Positions 41,934-51,097 of a stretch of 64,000 nt of DNA are shown here, piece after piece. The notes below the pieces were generated by a model. It did not search any database. It worked only from the letters and a program-made list of their open reading frames with translations, and was not told where the DNA came from. Numbering within the stretch: the first letter of the stretch is position 1; the number at the start of each line of letters is the position of its first letter. The DNA is from Clostridiaceae bacterium (GTDB lineage: Bacteria > Bacillota > Clostridia > Lachnospirales > Lachnospiraceae): positions 62,001 to 126,000 of the forward strand of contig CABIXM010000007.1 in NCBI GenBank assembly GCA_902362725.1, given 5' to 3'. Both the position numbers and the translations under genes were made by a program.

Positions 41934-44594
41934 TTACAGGCTTTCCTGCCGGATACTGTCGATGATATTGGCTTTCCGGAGCTTGCTTTTCGCATACAGC
42001 ATGGTGGAAAATACCACCAGAAATACGCTGGCTATCACAACCACGATACTTGCCGCCGGTACATAGAATTCCGTATCCATACCGGATCCCACCACCCGGT
42101 AGATGACCCAGGTCACCAGAATGGACACCGGCAGGCCGTAAAGCAGCGCTTTCAGTCCGTAAAGGACACATTCGTAGCTGAGCATCCGGTTCATTTCCTT
42201 TGGCGTCATGCCTACGGAGGACAGCACCGCGAACTCCCTCCGGCGCAGCAGAAAGCCCGTGGAAATGGTGTTGAACACATTGGCCGCCGCAATCAGGGAG
42301 ATGAGAGCGATGAAGCCATAGGCAAAGATATCGACAGTCATCAGCATGCTCTTCATGCCGCGAAGCTCCTGGGCCGCGTCATTTACATAGAGATACTCTT
42401 CCGTATCTACCGTTTCTATCAGTTTATTCAGCTCCTCCGCCACCTTCTGATGGTTCGCAGCCTTCAGATACACACAGCCCCGGGGTAGACAGCTTTCCAG
42501 TTTTTCTCCGAGTAGCGATGCAAGCTGGCTTTTTGACACTACCATGCCCAGTCCCATATCACCGGCAAAGAGATTCATGGGGCCGCTTTCTACCAGTTTT
42601 GCCGCATAGCCTGTGACAGAAATCTGATAAGGCTCCTGATCCACCTGACCTCCGTCCGCTTCTTCCTGGGCCTCCTGCCATGCGGTATAATCGGTAAGCA
42701 TAATCGTTATAGGCTCCCCGGCAGATTTCAGGGTTTTCACAGTCTGGTATCGGCCTGTGGCAGAATGGTAGGCCCGGACCTCATTTCCTATCATAAGCGG
42801 GATCTGTCCGTCTTTTTCCTCCGGCTCCGGAATCCCCGAGGAAAGCAGCCATTTTTCATATTCTTCATCGGAAAGCACAAGCAGTTTTCCATCCAGGTGA
42901 AGATAGCCGTTCTCATCTTTCTCCATCTCCCAGAGCTCTTTCCTGGCGCTTTCATCCATCTGATCCGGCTTCAAGAGAATATCCGGATAACATTCCTGCA
43001 CATACAGAGCCTGCTCCACGCCGTCCACAGACGCGATTTCCTGCCGAAGCTTTGGATCATGCACGCCGTAGACCGATACGTCATATTCCGGCACCGCCTT
43101 CGCATCGAACAGACTCTTTTTCAGATAGGTGGAATAGGAACTGGCCGACACAAAGAGCACGATGCTGATAAACAGGGACAGCACCGTCGCCCGGTACTGC
43201 TTCTTCGCCCTGGAAAAATACCGGTTCGCCAGCCCTGCGGGCAGCCCGAACAGCTTCTGACTGAGGCGGCCTGTTTTGCGGGTTCTTTTTTGTTCCCGTC
43301 CGGAAATCCGGATATCCCGGGAAAGCCGGATGGCTTCCATGGGCGGAATCTTCGCTGCCCGTCTGGCCGGAATCCAGGCGGAAATCAATACGGTCATAAG
43401 GGCCGTCAACGCCGCAGTCAGAAGGGCCGGCCAGGACGCGTAAACCCGCATGGGAATCTCTCCCTCATAAATATATCGAAAGGATCCGGAGGTAAGGGAA
43501 AGGGCCACGCCAATTCCCGCAATGCCGGACAGGATGCCGAAAGGAATTCCGATGCTGCTTAAAATCAGCGCTTCCCGGTATACCATGCTCCGCAGCTGCC
43601 GGGGCGTCGCGCCGATGGACGCCAGCAGACCAAACTGCTTCGTCCGGTCGCTGACCGAGATGGCGAAGGAATTATACACCAGGGATACGCCTCCCGTCAT
43701 AATCAGAAGAATCAGGATCACGGACATGCCGTAAAGCAGACGCATAAACGCGCGATTCGCAGAGATTCCCTGTGTCCGAAGAAGCTCGCTGTTATAGGTA
43801 ACGCTGTAATCGTTCAGATACGTAGCGGTAAACTCATAGATGTCCCCACCCTTTTTCAGCTTAAAAAAGCTGGTATAGAGGCAATCTGATGCCGGAGACG
43901 TATCTTTCCTGGTAAAGCACAGGAAACCGGCGCTGTGCCATCCGTAATACGGCTCCTCCATGTAGCCCACTACGGTGTACTCCCTGGGTTCCCGGATCTG
44001 AAGCTCTTCTTTTCTCGCGTCCACATCCGGATTTTCCTCATCCCTGTATATAACCGGGTTCTCAGCTCCCAACCGTTCGCCGTTTAACAGACGCTCTCCC
44101 AGATCCAGAGACAGGGTATCGCCTACCGCCACCGGTGTTCCATTCTGTTCCAGCGCCCATCTTGCCTGGTCTGACAGAATCAGCTCCCGGTCATTTTCCG
44201 GCAGTCGTCCTTCCGTCACCCGGATAGGCATCTGTTTTTCAAAATCCGCGTCGATTCCGACCACATAGTAATAGGGCAACGCCGAACTATTATGATATGA
44301 CGGCTTTACCCCGTCCAGAGCGTAGCCCAGTTCCTGCCAGGTGACCTGCATGGTGACTTCTTTCATTCCGGCCAGCTCTTCCACCTTTTTCTCCGGAATC
44401 TGCATGGCTTCCCCGTGCCAGTCTCCGTTTTCCGCAATCACATTTTCCAGCATATAGTGCTGCAGGCTGGAAATAAAGGTAGTGACAGCCGTCAACATGG
44501 CGGTAGCCAGCAGGATTCCGATGATCGTAACCATGGTCCGGGTCCGGTTAGCCTTCAGGGTTTTCGCCGTCAATCTGGTAAATACGTTCTTCAT
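41934..44594 (-). CDS. FtsX-like ABC transporter permease
   Basis: An 886-residue permease. The first helix is near residues 21-43, followed by a large extracytoplasmic domain. A first FtsX core of three helices lies at about 285-415 (LLASIGATPRQLRSMVYREAL). A second half has a helix near 465 (LSLFISIVLFVSASSYS), another extracellular domain and a final FtsX core from about 750 (VLSSVGMTPKEMNRMLSYECVLYGLK). The two FtsX copies suggest one chain supplies the whole channel, as in BceB-, VexP- and MacB-related systems of Firmicutes. The start overlaps the ATPase stop (ATGA). It likely responds to or exports antimicrobial peptides or lipids, given the adjacent two-component system. Confidence 0.93.
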   Translation of the reverse strand: MKNVFTRLTAKTLKANRTRTMVTIIGILLATAMLTAVTTFISSLQHYMLENVIAENGDWHGEAMQIPEKKVEELAGMKEVTMQVTWQELGYALDGVKPSYHNSSALPYYYVVGIDADFEKQMPIRVTEGRLPENDRELILSDQARWALEQNGTPVAVGDTLSLDLGERLLNGERLGAENPVIYRDEENPDVDARKEELQIREPREYTVVGYMEEPYYGWHSAGFLCFTRKDTSPASDCLYTSFFKLKKGGDIYEFTATYLNDYSVTYNSELLRTQGISANRAFMRLLYGMSVILILLIMTGGVSLVYNSFAISVSDRTKQFGLLASIGATPRQLRSMVYREALILSSIGIPFGILSGIAGIGVALSLTSGSFRYIYEGEIPMRVYASWPALLTAALTALMTVLISAWIPARRAAKIPPMEAIRLSRDIRISGREQKRTRKTGRLSQKLFGLPAGLANRYFSRAKKQYRATVLSLFISIVLFVSASSYSTYLKKSLFDAKAVPEYDVSVYGVHDPKLRQEIASVDGVEQALYVQECYPDILLKPDQMDESARKELWEMEKDENGYLHLDGKLLVLSDEEYEKWLLSSGIPEPEEKDGQIPLMIGNEVRAYHSATGRYQTVKTLKSAGEPITIMLTDYTAWQEAQEEADGGQVDQEPYQISVTGYAAKLVESGPMNLFAGDMGLGMVVSKSQLASLLGEKLESCLPRGCVYLKAANHQKVAEELNKLIETVDTEEYLYVNDAAQELRGMKSMLMTVDIFAYGFIALISLIAAANVFNTISTGFLLRRREFAVLSSVGMTPKEMNRMLSYECVLYGLKALLYGLPVSILVTWVIYRVVGSGMDTEFYVPAASIVVVIASVFLVVFSTMLYAKSKLRKANIIDSIRQESL

Positions 44595-45274
44595 CGACGG
44601 ATCACCTCGTCTCTGGCAATACGGCCATCCTCGATGGCGATGATGCGATCTGCCTGGAGGGCCAGATTTTCGTCGTGGGTGATCATAACCAGGGTCTGGC
44701 TGTATTTTTTGTTGGAGAGCTTTAAGAGCTCCATGATTTCCTGACTGTTCCTGGAATCCAGGTTGCCGGTGGGCTCGTCGGCCAGCACGATGGCCGGGGC
44801 GTTCATCAGGGCTCTTCCGATGGACACCCGCTGTTGCTGGCCGCCGGAGAGCTGGTTGGGCAGATGATTCTTCCGATCTTCCAGGCTTAAAAGTTTCAGG
44901 AGTTCCTGCAGGCGCTCCTCTCCCACCTTTCGGCCATCCATCTGCACAGGCAGGGTCATATTTTCCACCACGTTCAGGACCGGAATCAGGTTATAGAACT
45001 GGTAAATCAGGCCTACCTCCCGCCGCCGGAAAATGGCCAGCTGCTCCTCGTTCTGACCGTAGACGTCAATGCCGTCCAGGTAGACTCTGCCCGAGGTGGG
45101 CCGGTCCACGCCGCCCAGGATGTGGAGCAGGGTGGATTTGCCGGATCCGGAAGGGCCGATGATGGCCACGAATTCGCCACGCTGGATATAGAAGGATACG
45201 TCGTCCAGAGCCCGCACTTCGTTTTCGCCGGAGCCGTATACTTTGGTGAGATGTTCTGCTTTTAAGACTTCCAT
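44591..45274 (-). CDS. ABC transporter ATP-binding protein of FtsX-type exporter
   Basis: A 227-residue ATPase of the MacB/LolD/BceA group. Walker [17 protein letters not shown] is near residue 40, the signature [17 protein letters not shown] near 140 and Walker [13 protein letters not shown] after it. It is the first gene of the two-gene transporter unit, which has its own promoter region (45364-45406) carrying three 11-bp-phased repeats likely bound by the upstream response regulator. Confidence 0.95.
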   Translation of the reverse strand: MEVLKAEHLTKVYGSGENEVRALDDVSFYIQRGEFVAIIGPSGSGKSTLLHILGGVDRPTSGRVYLDGIDVYGQNEEQLAIFRRREVGLIYQFYNLIPVLNVVENMTLPVQMDGRKVGEERLQELLKLLSLEDRKNHLPNQLSGGQQQRVSIGRALMNAPAIVLADEPTGNLDSRNSQEIMELLKLSNKKYSQTLVMITHDENLALQADRIIAIEDGRIARDEVIRR

Positions 45275-45363
45275 GTCTGCCTCCTCTTGAGAAATGGGCG
45301 CGGCGGGGTTTTCCGTGGTTCGTGAAGCACTCCCGGACGGCCGGTTTCCCGTTTTATGGGTTC

Positions 45364-45406
45364 AGTATACAGGGCGCGGATGACGGGAGCGTGACTTTCC
45401 GGTGAC
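45364..45406 (-). promoter_or_regulatory. Promoter and phased operator of ABC transporter
   Basis: Minus strand TATACT (45369-45364) has no good -35 box. In its place are three direct GTCA repeats, seen on the plus strand as TGAC at 45381, 45392 and 45403, exactly 11 bases apart. The outermost is also half of GTGACA-GATT-TGTCAC (45402-45417). One-turn spacing of direct repeats over the -35 region fits activation by an OmpR-family regulator. Confidence 0.6.
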
Positions 45407-45418
45407 AGATTTGTCACT

Positions 45419-46438
45419 TTATACAATACCTTTATAGAAGCGAATCGTAAACCGGGCTCCGCCCTCCGCCCGGTTCTCGCCCCTGATGGAGCCGTTCTGC
45501 TGTTTGATGATCATGCGCGACAGGGCCAGTCCGATGCCGATGCCGGAGCCGAAGGAACACTTTCCTTTATAAAACCGCTCAAAGAGATGCGGCAAATCCT
45601 CCGGATCGATGCCCGGACCGTTATCCTCAATGACCAGTTCGGTGTAGAGGCTATTTTCCTGAGCGCGCAGCGTCAGGACGCCGCCCTCACCCGCATGCTC
45701 CATACAGTTTTTTACAATATTGCTGACCGCCTCACAGCTCCAGGAGAAGTCCCCGGTAAATGCGGTCTCTGCCGGAATGTCCAGCTTCACCTGCTGCTCC
45801 CGCAGCTCCATGGGGATGGCGAAGGGCTCCAGCACGCTATCTATGAGTTTCTGTACTTCTACCTGTTCCTGTACAAAGACCGCGGTACCCGCGTCAATCC
45901 GGGAGATTTTAAGCAAAGCCTCCACCAGCCAGCTGATGCGGCCCTGGAGCTGTCCGGCCTCGTAGAGGAGCTTGCGACACTCCTGCGGTTCTGTCTCCTG
46001 GCCCAGCCGGGCCAGCACCAGGTTCAGGGAGGTCAGGGGCGTCCTCAGCTGATGGGAGATATCGGCCAGGGAATCGCTTAAGTATCCCTTTTCCGCCTGT
46101 AAATGATCGGCCTGCTCGCTAAGACGATTCAGAAGCTTCGACAGCTCATTGGCCAGAATCTCAAGCTCTCCCTCCCGATACTGGGTAAAATTCAGATCCC
46201 GCTCTCCGTGAAGCATCCGATCCGTGTCTGCCGCCAGCTTTTCCAGACGGCGGTAACGGCGAAGGGTGAAGGCCAGCCACAGGGCAATGACCAGTACACA
46301 GCCAAGAACCGCCAGCAGGAATCCGGCCATAGCCGCCTGCTGTCGTATAAGGAAAAAGCCTGCCGCTGCCGTGATGGCAGCGACGCAGGCCGATATAAGT
46401 ACGCTCATTCTAAATTCTTTGTCTCGTAGATATCGCAT
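45419..46438 (-). CDS. Sensor histidine kinase
   Basis: A 339-residue membrane kinase. ATG 46438 is preferred because GGGAGG lies just upstream; the GTG five codons earlier overlaps that site. Two helices at about 13-27 and 36-56 are joined by a very short loop, so there is almost no extracellular sensor domain, as in intramembrane-sensing kinases. A linker/HAMP-like region follows, then the H box ISHQLRTPLTSLNLVL, and the ATPase boxes NIVKNCMEHA (N), IEDNGPGIDPEDLPHLFERF (G1/F) and FGSGIGIGLALSRMII (G2). Such kinases commonly sense antimicrobial peptides through the linked FtsX transporter. It lies 65 bases downstream of its response regulator. Confidence 0.93.
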   Translation of the reverse strand: MRYLRDKEFRMSVLISACVAAITAAAGFFLIRQQAAMAGFLLAVLGCVLVIALWLAFTLRRYRRLEKLAADTDRMLHGERDLNFTQYREGELEILANELSKLLNRLSEQADHLQAEKGYLSDSLADISHQLRTPLTSLNLVLARLGQETEPQECRKLLYEAGQLQGRISWLVEALLKISRIDAGTAVFVQEQVEVQKLIDSVLEPFAIPMELREQQVKLDIPAETAFTGDFSWSCEAVSNIVKNCMEHAGEGGVLTLRAQENSLYTELVIEDNGPGIDPEDLPHLFERFYKGKCSFGSGIGIGLALSRMIIKQQNGSIRGENRAEGGARFTIRFYKGIV

Positions 46439-46503
46439 GGATTCCTCCCACACTTTCTGCTTTCAATCTCTTTTGCTCTAAGCTCAACAGCCAAATTCGT
46501 TTT

Positions 46504-47172
46504 TTATTCCAGCTTGTACCCGAGGCCCCGCACCGTCCGGATAATCGTCGGATTCTGCGGATCCGTCTCTATCTTTTCCCGCAATCTTTTGATATATACG
46601 GTCAGCGTATTGTCATTCACAAACTCCCCGGCGGCGTCCCAGATTTCCTCCAGAAGCTGTCCCCTGGTCAATACCATGCCCTTGTGGTTCAGGAAGAATA
46701 ACAGCAACCGGTACTCCAGCGCCGACAGGCAGCAGTCCGCGCCGCCCTTCGTCACAGACGCCCGCACCGTATCCACCCGCAGTTCCCCGATTTCCACAAT
46801 CGACTGGGTTTTCCCGCAGCGGCGCAGCACGCTCCGAATCCGGGAAATCAGCTCTCTTGGCCGGAAGGGCTTCCTGATATAATCCTCCGCTCCCAGGTCA
46901 AGCCCGGTCACCACACTGAACTCGTCTCCTGAAGCCGTCAGAAAGATCACCGGCGTATCCAACTCCGCCTTCACCGCCGAGCACACTGCGAATCCATTGC
47001 CATTCTGCAGGGACACGTCCAGCAGCAGCAAATCAAAGCTTTCCTTCTGAAGCGCTTCCAGCGCCTCTTTCTGCCCCGCCTCCGCCCGCACCCAAAAGCC
47101 CTCCGCTTTCAGCACCGCACTCAAATTCTCGATAATCGCTGAGTCGTCCTCGACCAGAAGTATTTTTGTCAA
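46504..47172 (-). CDS. OmpR-family response regulator
   Basis: A 222-residue regulator starting with TTG at 47172: GGGAGG lies 7 bases before it and the next codons give TKILLVEDD, whereas an upstream ATG adds residues with no homology pattern. Receiver domain: acidic ED pair at the start, phospho-Asp in LLLLDVSLQNGNG, Thr in FLTASG and Lys in YIRKPFRP. The C-terminal winged helix ends VYIKRLREKIETDPQNPTII. It should activate the ABC genes at 45364-45406 when phosphorylated by the kinase downstream. Confidence 0.94.
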   Translation of the reverse strand: MTKILLVEDDSAIIENLSAVLKAEGFWVRAEAGQKEALEALQKESFDLLLLDVSLQNGNGFAVCSAVKAELDTPVIFLTASGDEFSVVTGLDLGAEDYIRKPFRPRELISRIRSVLRRCGKTQSIVEIGELRVDTVRASVTKGGADCCLSALEYRLLLFFLNHKGMVLTRGQLLEEIWDAAGEFVNDNTLTVYIKRLREKIETDPQNPTIIRTVRGLGYKLE

Positions 47173-47246
47173 ATCTTGCCTCCCTGATAGATGTCTGTTT
47201 CTGTAAATCATGTTTATTCTAACATAGTTTTCTTCTGTATTCTTTT

Positions 47247-47816
47247 TTATTTCCAGCAGGGTGGCAGCTTCTGCTCCTTCATGCGGACCGGCTCCGGGTA
47301 GATCTGACCGTGGAGGTCCAGTTCTACACGGTCGATGATTTCGGGTTCTACGGGCTCGTTGACTTCCACGCCGGGGATGGGAAAGTCTACGGGGACGGTT
47401 TTTACCTTTTCCAGGCGGTAGATTTCGTCCATGCCTTCCAGGACGCGGCCAAAGACCGGATAGACGCCCTTATGGTCGGGGCAGTCCCGCAGGGGGAAGA
47501 AGAACTCACAGGAGGCCAGGCCGTCCGCGCCGTAACCGCCCATACAGACTACGCCCGGATGGGAATCCAGGGGTGTGATCTCCGGGTGAAGCTCAAATTC
47601 ATTGGGAATCAGATACTGGGCTTCCTTTTTGCCGAAGGCGGTATAGCTTACGTCGATCCAGCTGCCCGGGACGATGCGCTGGATGGCGTGGTGATCCATG
47701 AGACCGCGGGAGGCCACGTAAATAAAGCTGTTCACTGTGTTGGGCGCTGCCTCGGGCAGCAGCTCAATCACAATTTTTTTCCCGTTTTTCATATATAAAG
47801 TAGCAATCGGATTCAT
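47247..47816 (-). CDS. Cyclophilin-type peptidyl-prolyl isomerase
   Basis: A 189-residue cytoplasmic cyclophilin without signal peptide. It begins with IELLPEAAPNTVNSFIYVA and has the active-site strand HAIQRIVPG, where the usual FHRVI reads HAIQRI, then CMGGYGADGLASCEFFF and VFGRVLEGMDEIYRLEKV. The C-terminal 30 residues (ending KEQKLPPCWK) extend beyond the core. It catalyses cis-trans isomerisation of Xaa-Pro bonds. It is 12 bases after the M24 peptidase, which also acts on proline peptides, at the end of the opp operon. Confidence 0.88.
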   Translation of the reverse strand: MNPIATLYMKNGKKIVIELLPEAAPNTVNSFIYVASRGLMDHHAIQRIVPGSWIDVSYTAFGKKEAQYLIPNEFELHPEITPLDSHPGVVCMGGYGADGLASCEFFFPLRDCPDHKGVYPVFGRVLEGMDEIYRLEKVKTVPVDFPIPGVEVNEPVEPEIIDRVELDLHGQIYPEPVRMKEQKLPPCWK

Positions 47817-47828
47817 TTTAATTTCTCC

Positions 47829-48908
47829 TTAACCGATGATCTCCAGTTCCTTCGGATAATGGTTCAGCACCTCGCAGCCGTCCTCGGTCACCAGCACCAG
47901 ATCCTCTACCCGGACGCCGGTGTCACCGGTCAGGTAGATCCCCGGCTCGATGGAGAAAATCATGCCCGGAACGGCCTTGTCCGTATTCACGGACGATACA
48001 TCGCCGAACTCATGCTCACCAAGGCCGATGAAATGACCCAGACGATGGGTGAAATAGGGTCCGTAGCCCGCTTCGGTGATCAGATCCCGGGCTGTTTTGT
48101 CCAGCTCGCAGAGCGGAATACCCGGCTTGATTTTCGCGATAGCGGCCTCATTGGCCCGGCGCACCGTATTGTATACAAGCTGATGCTGCTCGCTGGCCTC
48201 CTTGTAATAGAAGGTACGGGTCATGTCAGAGCAATAGCCATCCTTGATGCAGCCTACGTCGAAGAGCACGCAGTCTCCCGGCTTCACCACAGTGTCGTCC
48301 GGTGCGTGATGGGGATCCGCCGCATTTGCTCCAAAAGCCACCAGGGGCTCAAAGGAAAAGCCGTCGGCTCCCAGATCCTGATAGATTTTCAGGGTCTGCT
48401 CAGCCACCTCTTTCTCGGTGACGCCCTCATGAATCAGGGTCTTAAACTTCGCAATGGCTTTATCATTGATATCAGAAGAGACGCGCATCAGCTCCTGCTC
48501 CTCGGCATCCTTGACGCCGCGGGTCTTGTCCACCGCCAGAGACGCATTGACAAAACCTGTGGCCGCTTTCCTTTCCATCAAAGGAAGCAGAAAACGAGCG
48601 GTCAGATCCTTATCCACGCCCAGTGTCTGTTCGTGATCCAGATACTTCGCCACAATCTCGGCTGCCGGATCCGTATCGTCATACCAGACCTTCTCCACAC
48701 CCACCTCTTCCGGTACGGTGAACAGCTTGTTCAGGAAATACACATGCTTTCCGTCTGCCCTCAGGTACAGGGCGTAGAAACGCTCGAAGGGCGCGATGTA
48801 TACGCCGGTCAGATAGTAGATGGACATGGGATCCACGATCAGCATCTGACTTAAGCCCATTTCCTTTAACGCATCCAGCACACGTTTTACTCTGTTCTCT
48901 TTTAACAT
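47829..48908 (-). CDS. Xaa-Pro aminopeptidase/dipeptidase (M24 family)
   Basis: A 359-residue peptidase. ATG 48908 has GAGGAG about 10 bases upstream; an earlier ATG adjoining the oppC stop has no site. The N-terminal creatinase-like domain (DPMSIYYLTGVY) is followed by the pita-bread domain with metal ligands visible in LFDVGCIKDGYCSDMTRTF, HRLGHFIGLGEHE and SIEPGIYLTGDTGVRVEDLVL. It removes the residue before proline from peptides, fitting its place directly behind the peptide importer genes. Confidence 0.93.
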   Translation of the reverse strand: MLKENRVKRVLDALKEMGLSQMLIVDPMSIYYLTGVYIAPFERFYALYLRADGKHVYFLNKLFTVPEEVGVEKVWYDDTDPAAEIVAKYLDHEQTLGVDKDLTARFLLPLMERKAATGFVNASLAVDKTRGVKDAEEQELMRVSSDINDKAIAKFKTLIHEGVTEKEVAEQTLKIYQDLGADGFSFEPLVAFGANAADPHHAPDDTVVKPGDCVLFDVGCIKDGYCSDMTRTFYYKEASEQHQLVYNTVRRANEAAIAKIKPGIPLCELDKTARDLITEAGYGPYFTHRLGHFIGLGEHEFGDVSSVNTDKAVPGMIFSIEPGIYLTGDTGVRVEDLVLVTEDGCEVLNHYPKELEIIG

Positions 48909-48932
48909 AACTTCCGTCTCCTCTCTTGCCAT

Positions 48933-49769
48933 TTAAAACTGCTTTCTCAGCTTCGGATCCAGCAGATCCCGCAGACCGTCGCCGATGAAGTTCGCGCCCA
49001 CGGCCATGGTAAAGATCGCCAGTCCCGGGAAGCCTGCCACCCAGAATTTATTGAAGTAGCCCACACCGTCGGACACCATCATGCCCCACTCGGGCGTAGG
49101 CGGCGCGGATCCAAGGCCTAAGAAGCTTAAGGTCGAGAACATCAGGATCTGATTTCCGATATCGGTGGTCGCCATAATCAATACGGAGCTGATACTGTTC
49201 GGGATAACTTCTTTCAACAGAATCCGGAGCCGGGACGCGCCCAGCGCCTCGGAAGCGGTCACATATTCATTTTCCTTGACGCTTAAGACAACGCTCCGCA
49301 TGAGTCTGGCGTAGGTGGGCCAGGCCACGATGACCAGAGCGAACATGGTGTTGAACAGGTTGGAACCCATCACAGCGTTGATGATCATGGCCAGAATCAG
49401 GGACGGGAAAGACAGAATCATCTCCGAGAGACGCATCATTACATTGTCCACCCAGCCGCCCACGTAGCCTGCGATGGCTCCGTAAAAGGTACCGATGACG
49501 CCCGCGATCACCACCGTCAGGCAGCCTGCCAGCAGGGAATACCGGCCGCCGTAAATCACGCGGCTGAAGATATCCCGGCCAAAGTTGTCCGTACCGAAGA
49601 GATGCTCCGCCGACGGCGCCTGCAGACGCAGGGTCAGATCCTGGGCAATGGGGTCATGGGGCGCAATAACCGGCGCCAGAATTGCCAGCAGGATCCAGGC
49701 CAGACAGATGATAACGCCCAGAGTAAATAAATAGTTGGATTTGAACATTTTTTTGATTGAACGAATCAT
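48933..49769 (-). CDS. oppC: Oligo-/dipeptide ABC transporter permease (OppC/DppC)
   Basis: A 278-residue permease. I start at ATG 49769, which overlaps the oppB stop and has GAGGTG 6 bases upstream; a GTG three codons earlier is less likely. It has an N-terminal cytoplasmic stretch, LFGTDNFGRDIFSRVIYGGR (family signature) and the EAA loop EALGASRLRILLKEVIPNS. With OppB it forms the channel. Confidence 0.93.
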   Translation of the reverse strand: MIRSIKKMFKSNYLFTLGVIICLAWILLAILAPVIAPHDPIAQDLTLRLQAPSAEHLFGTDNFGRDIFSRVIYGGRYSLLAGCLTVVIAGVIGTFYGAIAGYVGGWVDNVMMRLSEMILSFPSLILAMIINAVMGSNLFNTMFALVIVAWPTYARLMRSVVLSVKENEYVTASEALGASRLRILLKEVIPNSISSVLIMATTDIGNQILMFSTLSFLGLGSAPPTPEWGMMVSDGVGYFNKFWVAGFPGLAIFTMAVGANFIGDGLRDLLDPKLRKQF

Positions 49770-50788
49770 CCGTTGCACCTCACTCTCGGGTCAATGACGC
49801 CATAGAGAATATCCACGACCGTATTGATCACCATGTAATTCAAAGCTATCAGAAGTGCCACTCCGATGATGGACGGATAATCCACGGAAAGCACCGACTC
49901 ATAGGCAAACTGTCCCACGCCGGGCCAGTTAAAGATGGTCTCCACCAGTACCATGCCGCCTAAGAGATTTCCCAGACCCAGGCCGATGACGGTCAGCACC
50001 GGAATCAGCGCATTGCCCAGGGCATGGCGTACAATCAGTCCCACACGGCTTAAGCCCTTGGCTCTGGCCGTACGGATATAATCAGTGGACATGACATCCA
50101 GCAGGTTCGACCGGGTCGTTCTGGTAATCAGGCCCATGGTAAAGGCCGCCAGCACCAGTCCCGGCAGAATCAGATGCTGCAGGGCGTCCAGCGCCTTGGC
50201 CGGATTGCCCTCGATGAGGCTGTCGATGACATACATACCCGTCACTGTGGCCGGAGCAGAAAAGCTGTTGCTTAAACGGCCCGGTCCCGGGAAAATATGT
50301 AATTTATAATAGAAGAAATACAGCACTAACAGGGCGAACCAGAAGCTGGGGATGCTGACGCCGGTCACGGACAGGGCGCGCACCACCTGGTCAAGGATGC
50401 TGTTTCTCTTAATAGCGGAAATGACGCCGAACAGGATACCTAAGACCGCCGCCAGAATAATCGCAAATAAAGCCAGCTCAATGGTCGCCGGATAGCATCT
50501 GGCCAGTTCATCTAATACCGGCTTATTGGTACGGATGGACGTACCCAGATCCAGATGCAGCAGATTTTTGATGTACAGGATATACTGTACAAAGACCGAC
50601 TGATCCAGTCCGTATTTGGCCCGATAGGCTGCTACAACCTCGGGATCATTTAAGGCTCTCTGGCTTAAGTTCGCCACGGTCGGGTCGCCCGGTATCATTT
50701 TCGTCAGAATAAATACCAGGGTGGCCACACCGAAGAGCATAACGACCAGATAAATCAGTCTCTTTCCTATAAATTTCAGACGTTCCAT
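49766..50788 (-). CDS. oppB: Oligo-/dipeptide ABC transporter permease (OppB/DppB)
   Basis: A 340-residue permease of normal size with the N-terminal KRLIYLVVMLFGVATLVFILTK helix, GDPTVANLSQRALNDPEVVAAYRAKYGLD extracellular segment and the EAA loop YIRTARAKGLSRVGLIVRHALGNALIP. The ribosome site is GAGGTGGAAT. It follows a 309-base gap after oppA that contains stable hairpins. Confidence 0.93.
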   Translation of the reverse strand: MERLKFIGKRLIYLVVMLFGVATLVFILTKMIPGDPTVANLSQRALNDPEVVAAYRAKYGLDQSVFVQYILYIKNLLHLDLGTSIRTNKPVLDELARCYPATIELALFAIILAAVLGILFGVISAIKRNSILDQVVRALSVTGVSIPSFWFALLVLYFFYYKLHIFPGPGRLSNSFSAPATVTGMYVIDSLIEGNPAKALDALQHLILPGLVLAAFTMGLITRTTRSNLLDVMSTDYIRTARAKGLSRVGLIVRHALGNALIPVLTVIGLGLGNLLGGMVLVETIFNWPGVGQFAYESVLSVDYPSIIGVALLIALNYMVINTVVDILYGVIDPRVRCNG

Positions 50789-51097
50789 ATTCCACCTCGT
50801 TTTTCTTATTTCCGCCGTGCTCCGCTCACGGCCCCGTTTCCATTTCCCACGGAGAACAGGTACTTTCGTCAGCGCTGCCGTTCCACTCTGTCCAGAGTGC
50901 GTCAGCCGTTCACGACAATATCTGCTTTCGGGAGCTCCATTTCTAAGAAAGAATCCCCCGGAGGGTCTTTTTGTTCTATAGGAATCATAGCTTTCACACT
51001 TTCATGTAACACGGTATTTCCTATAGAGCAAAAGAACGGCTTTCGGACGGAAGAGAAATCCCCTCCGTCCGCAAGAGCTGTCCTGTATTTCTGAAGC
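50789..51097 (-). other. Structured oppA-oppB intergenic region
   Basis: No gene is supported here. It holds three inverted repeats: CGGACGG/CCGTCCG (51044-51071), CTATAGGAA/TTTCCTATAG (about 50976-51026, with flanking TTTTTG/CAAAAG complementarity) and ACTCTGTCCAGAGT (about 50887-50900). A run CTTTTGC follows the first on the minus strand. The likely role is a partial terminator or RNA stabiliser making the binding protein more abundant than the permeases. Confidence 0.6.

Noticed and set aside
50887..51090. Small gene in the oppA-oppB gap
   Set aside because: Frames are short, lack ribosome sites and are interrupted by inverted repeats.
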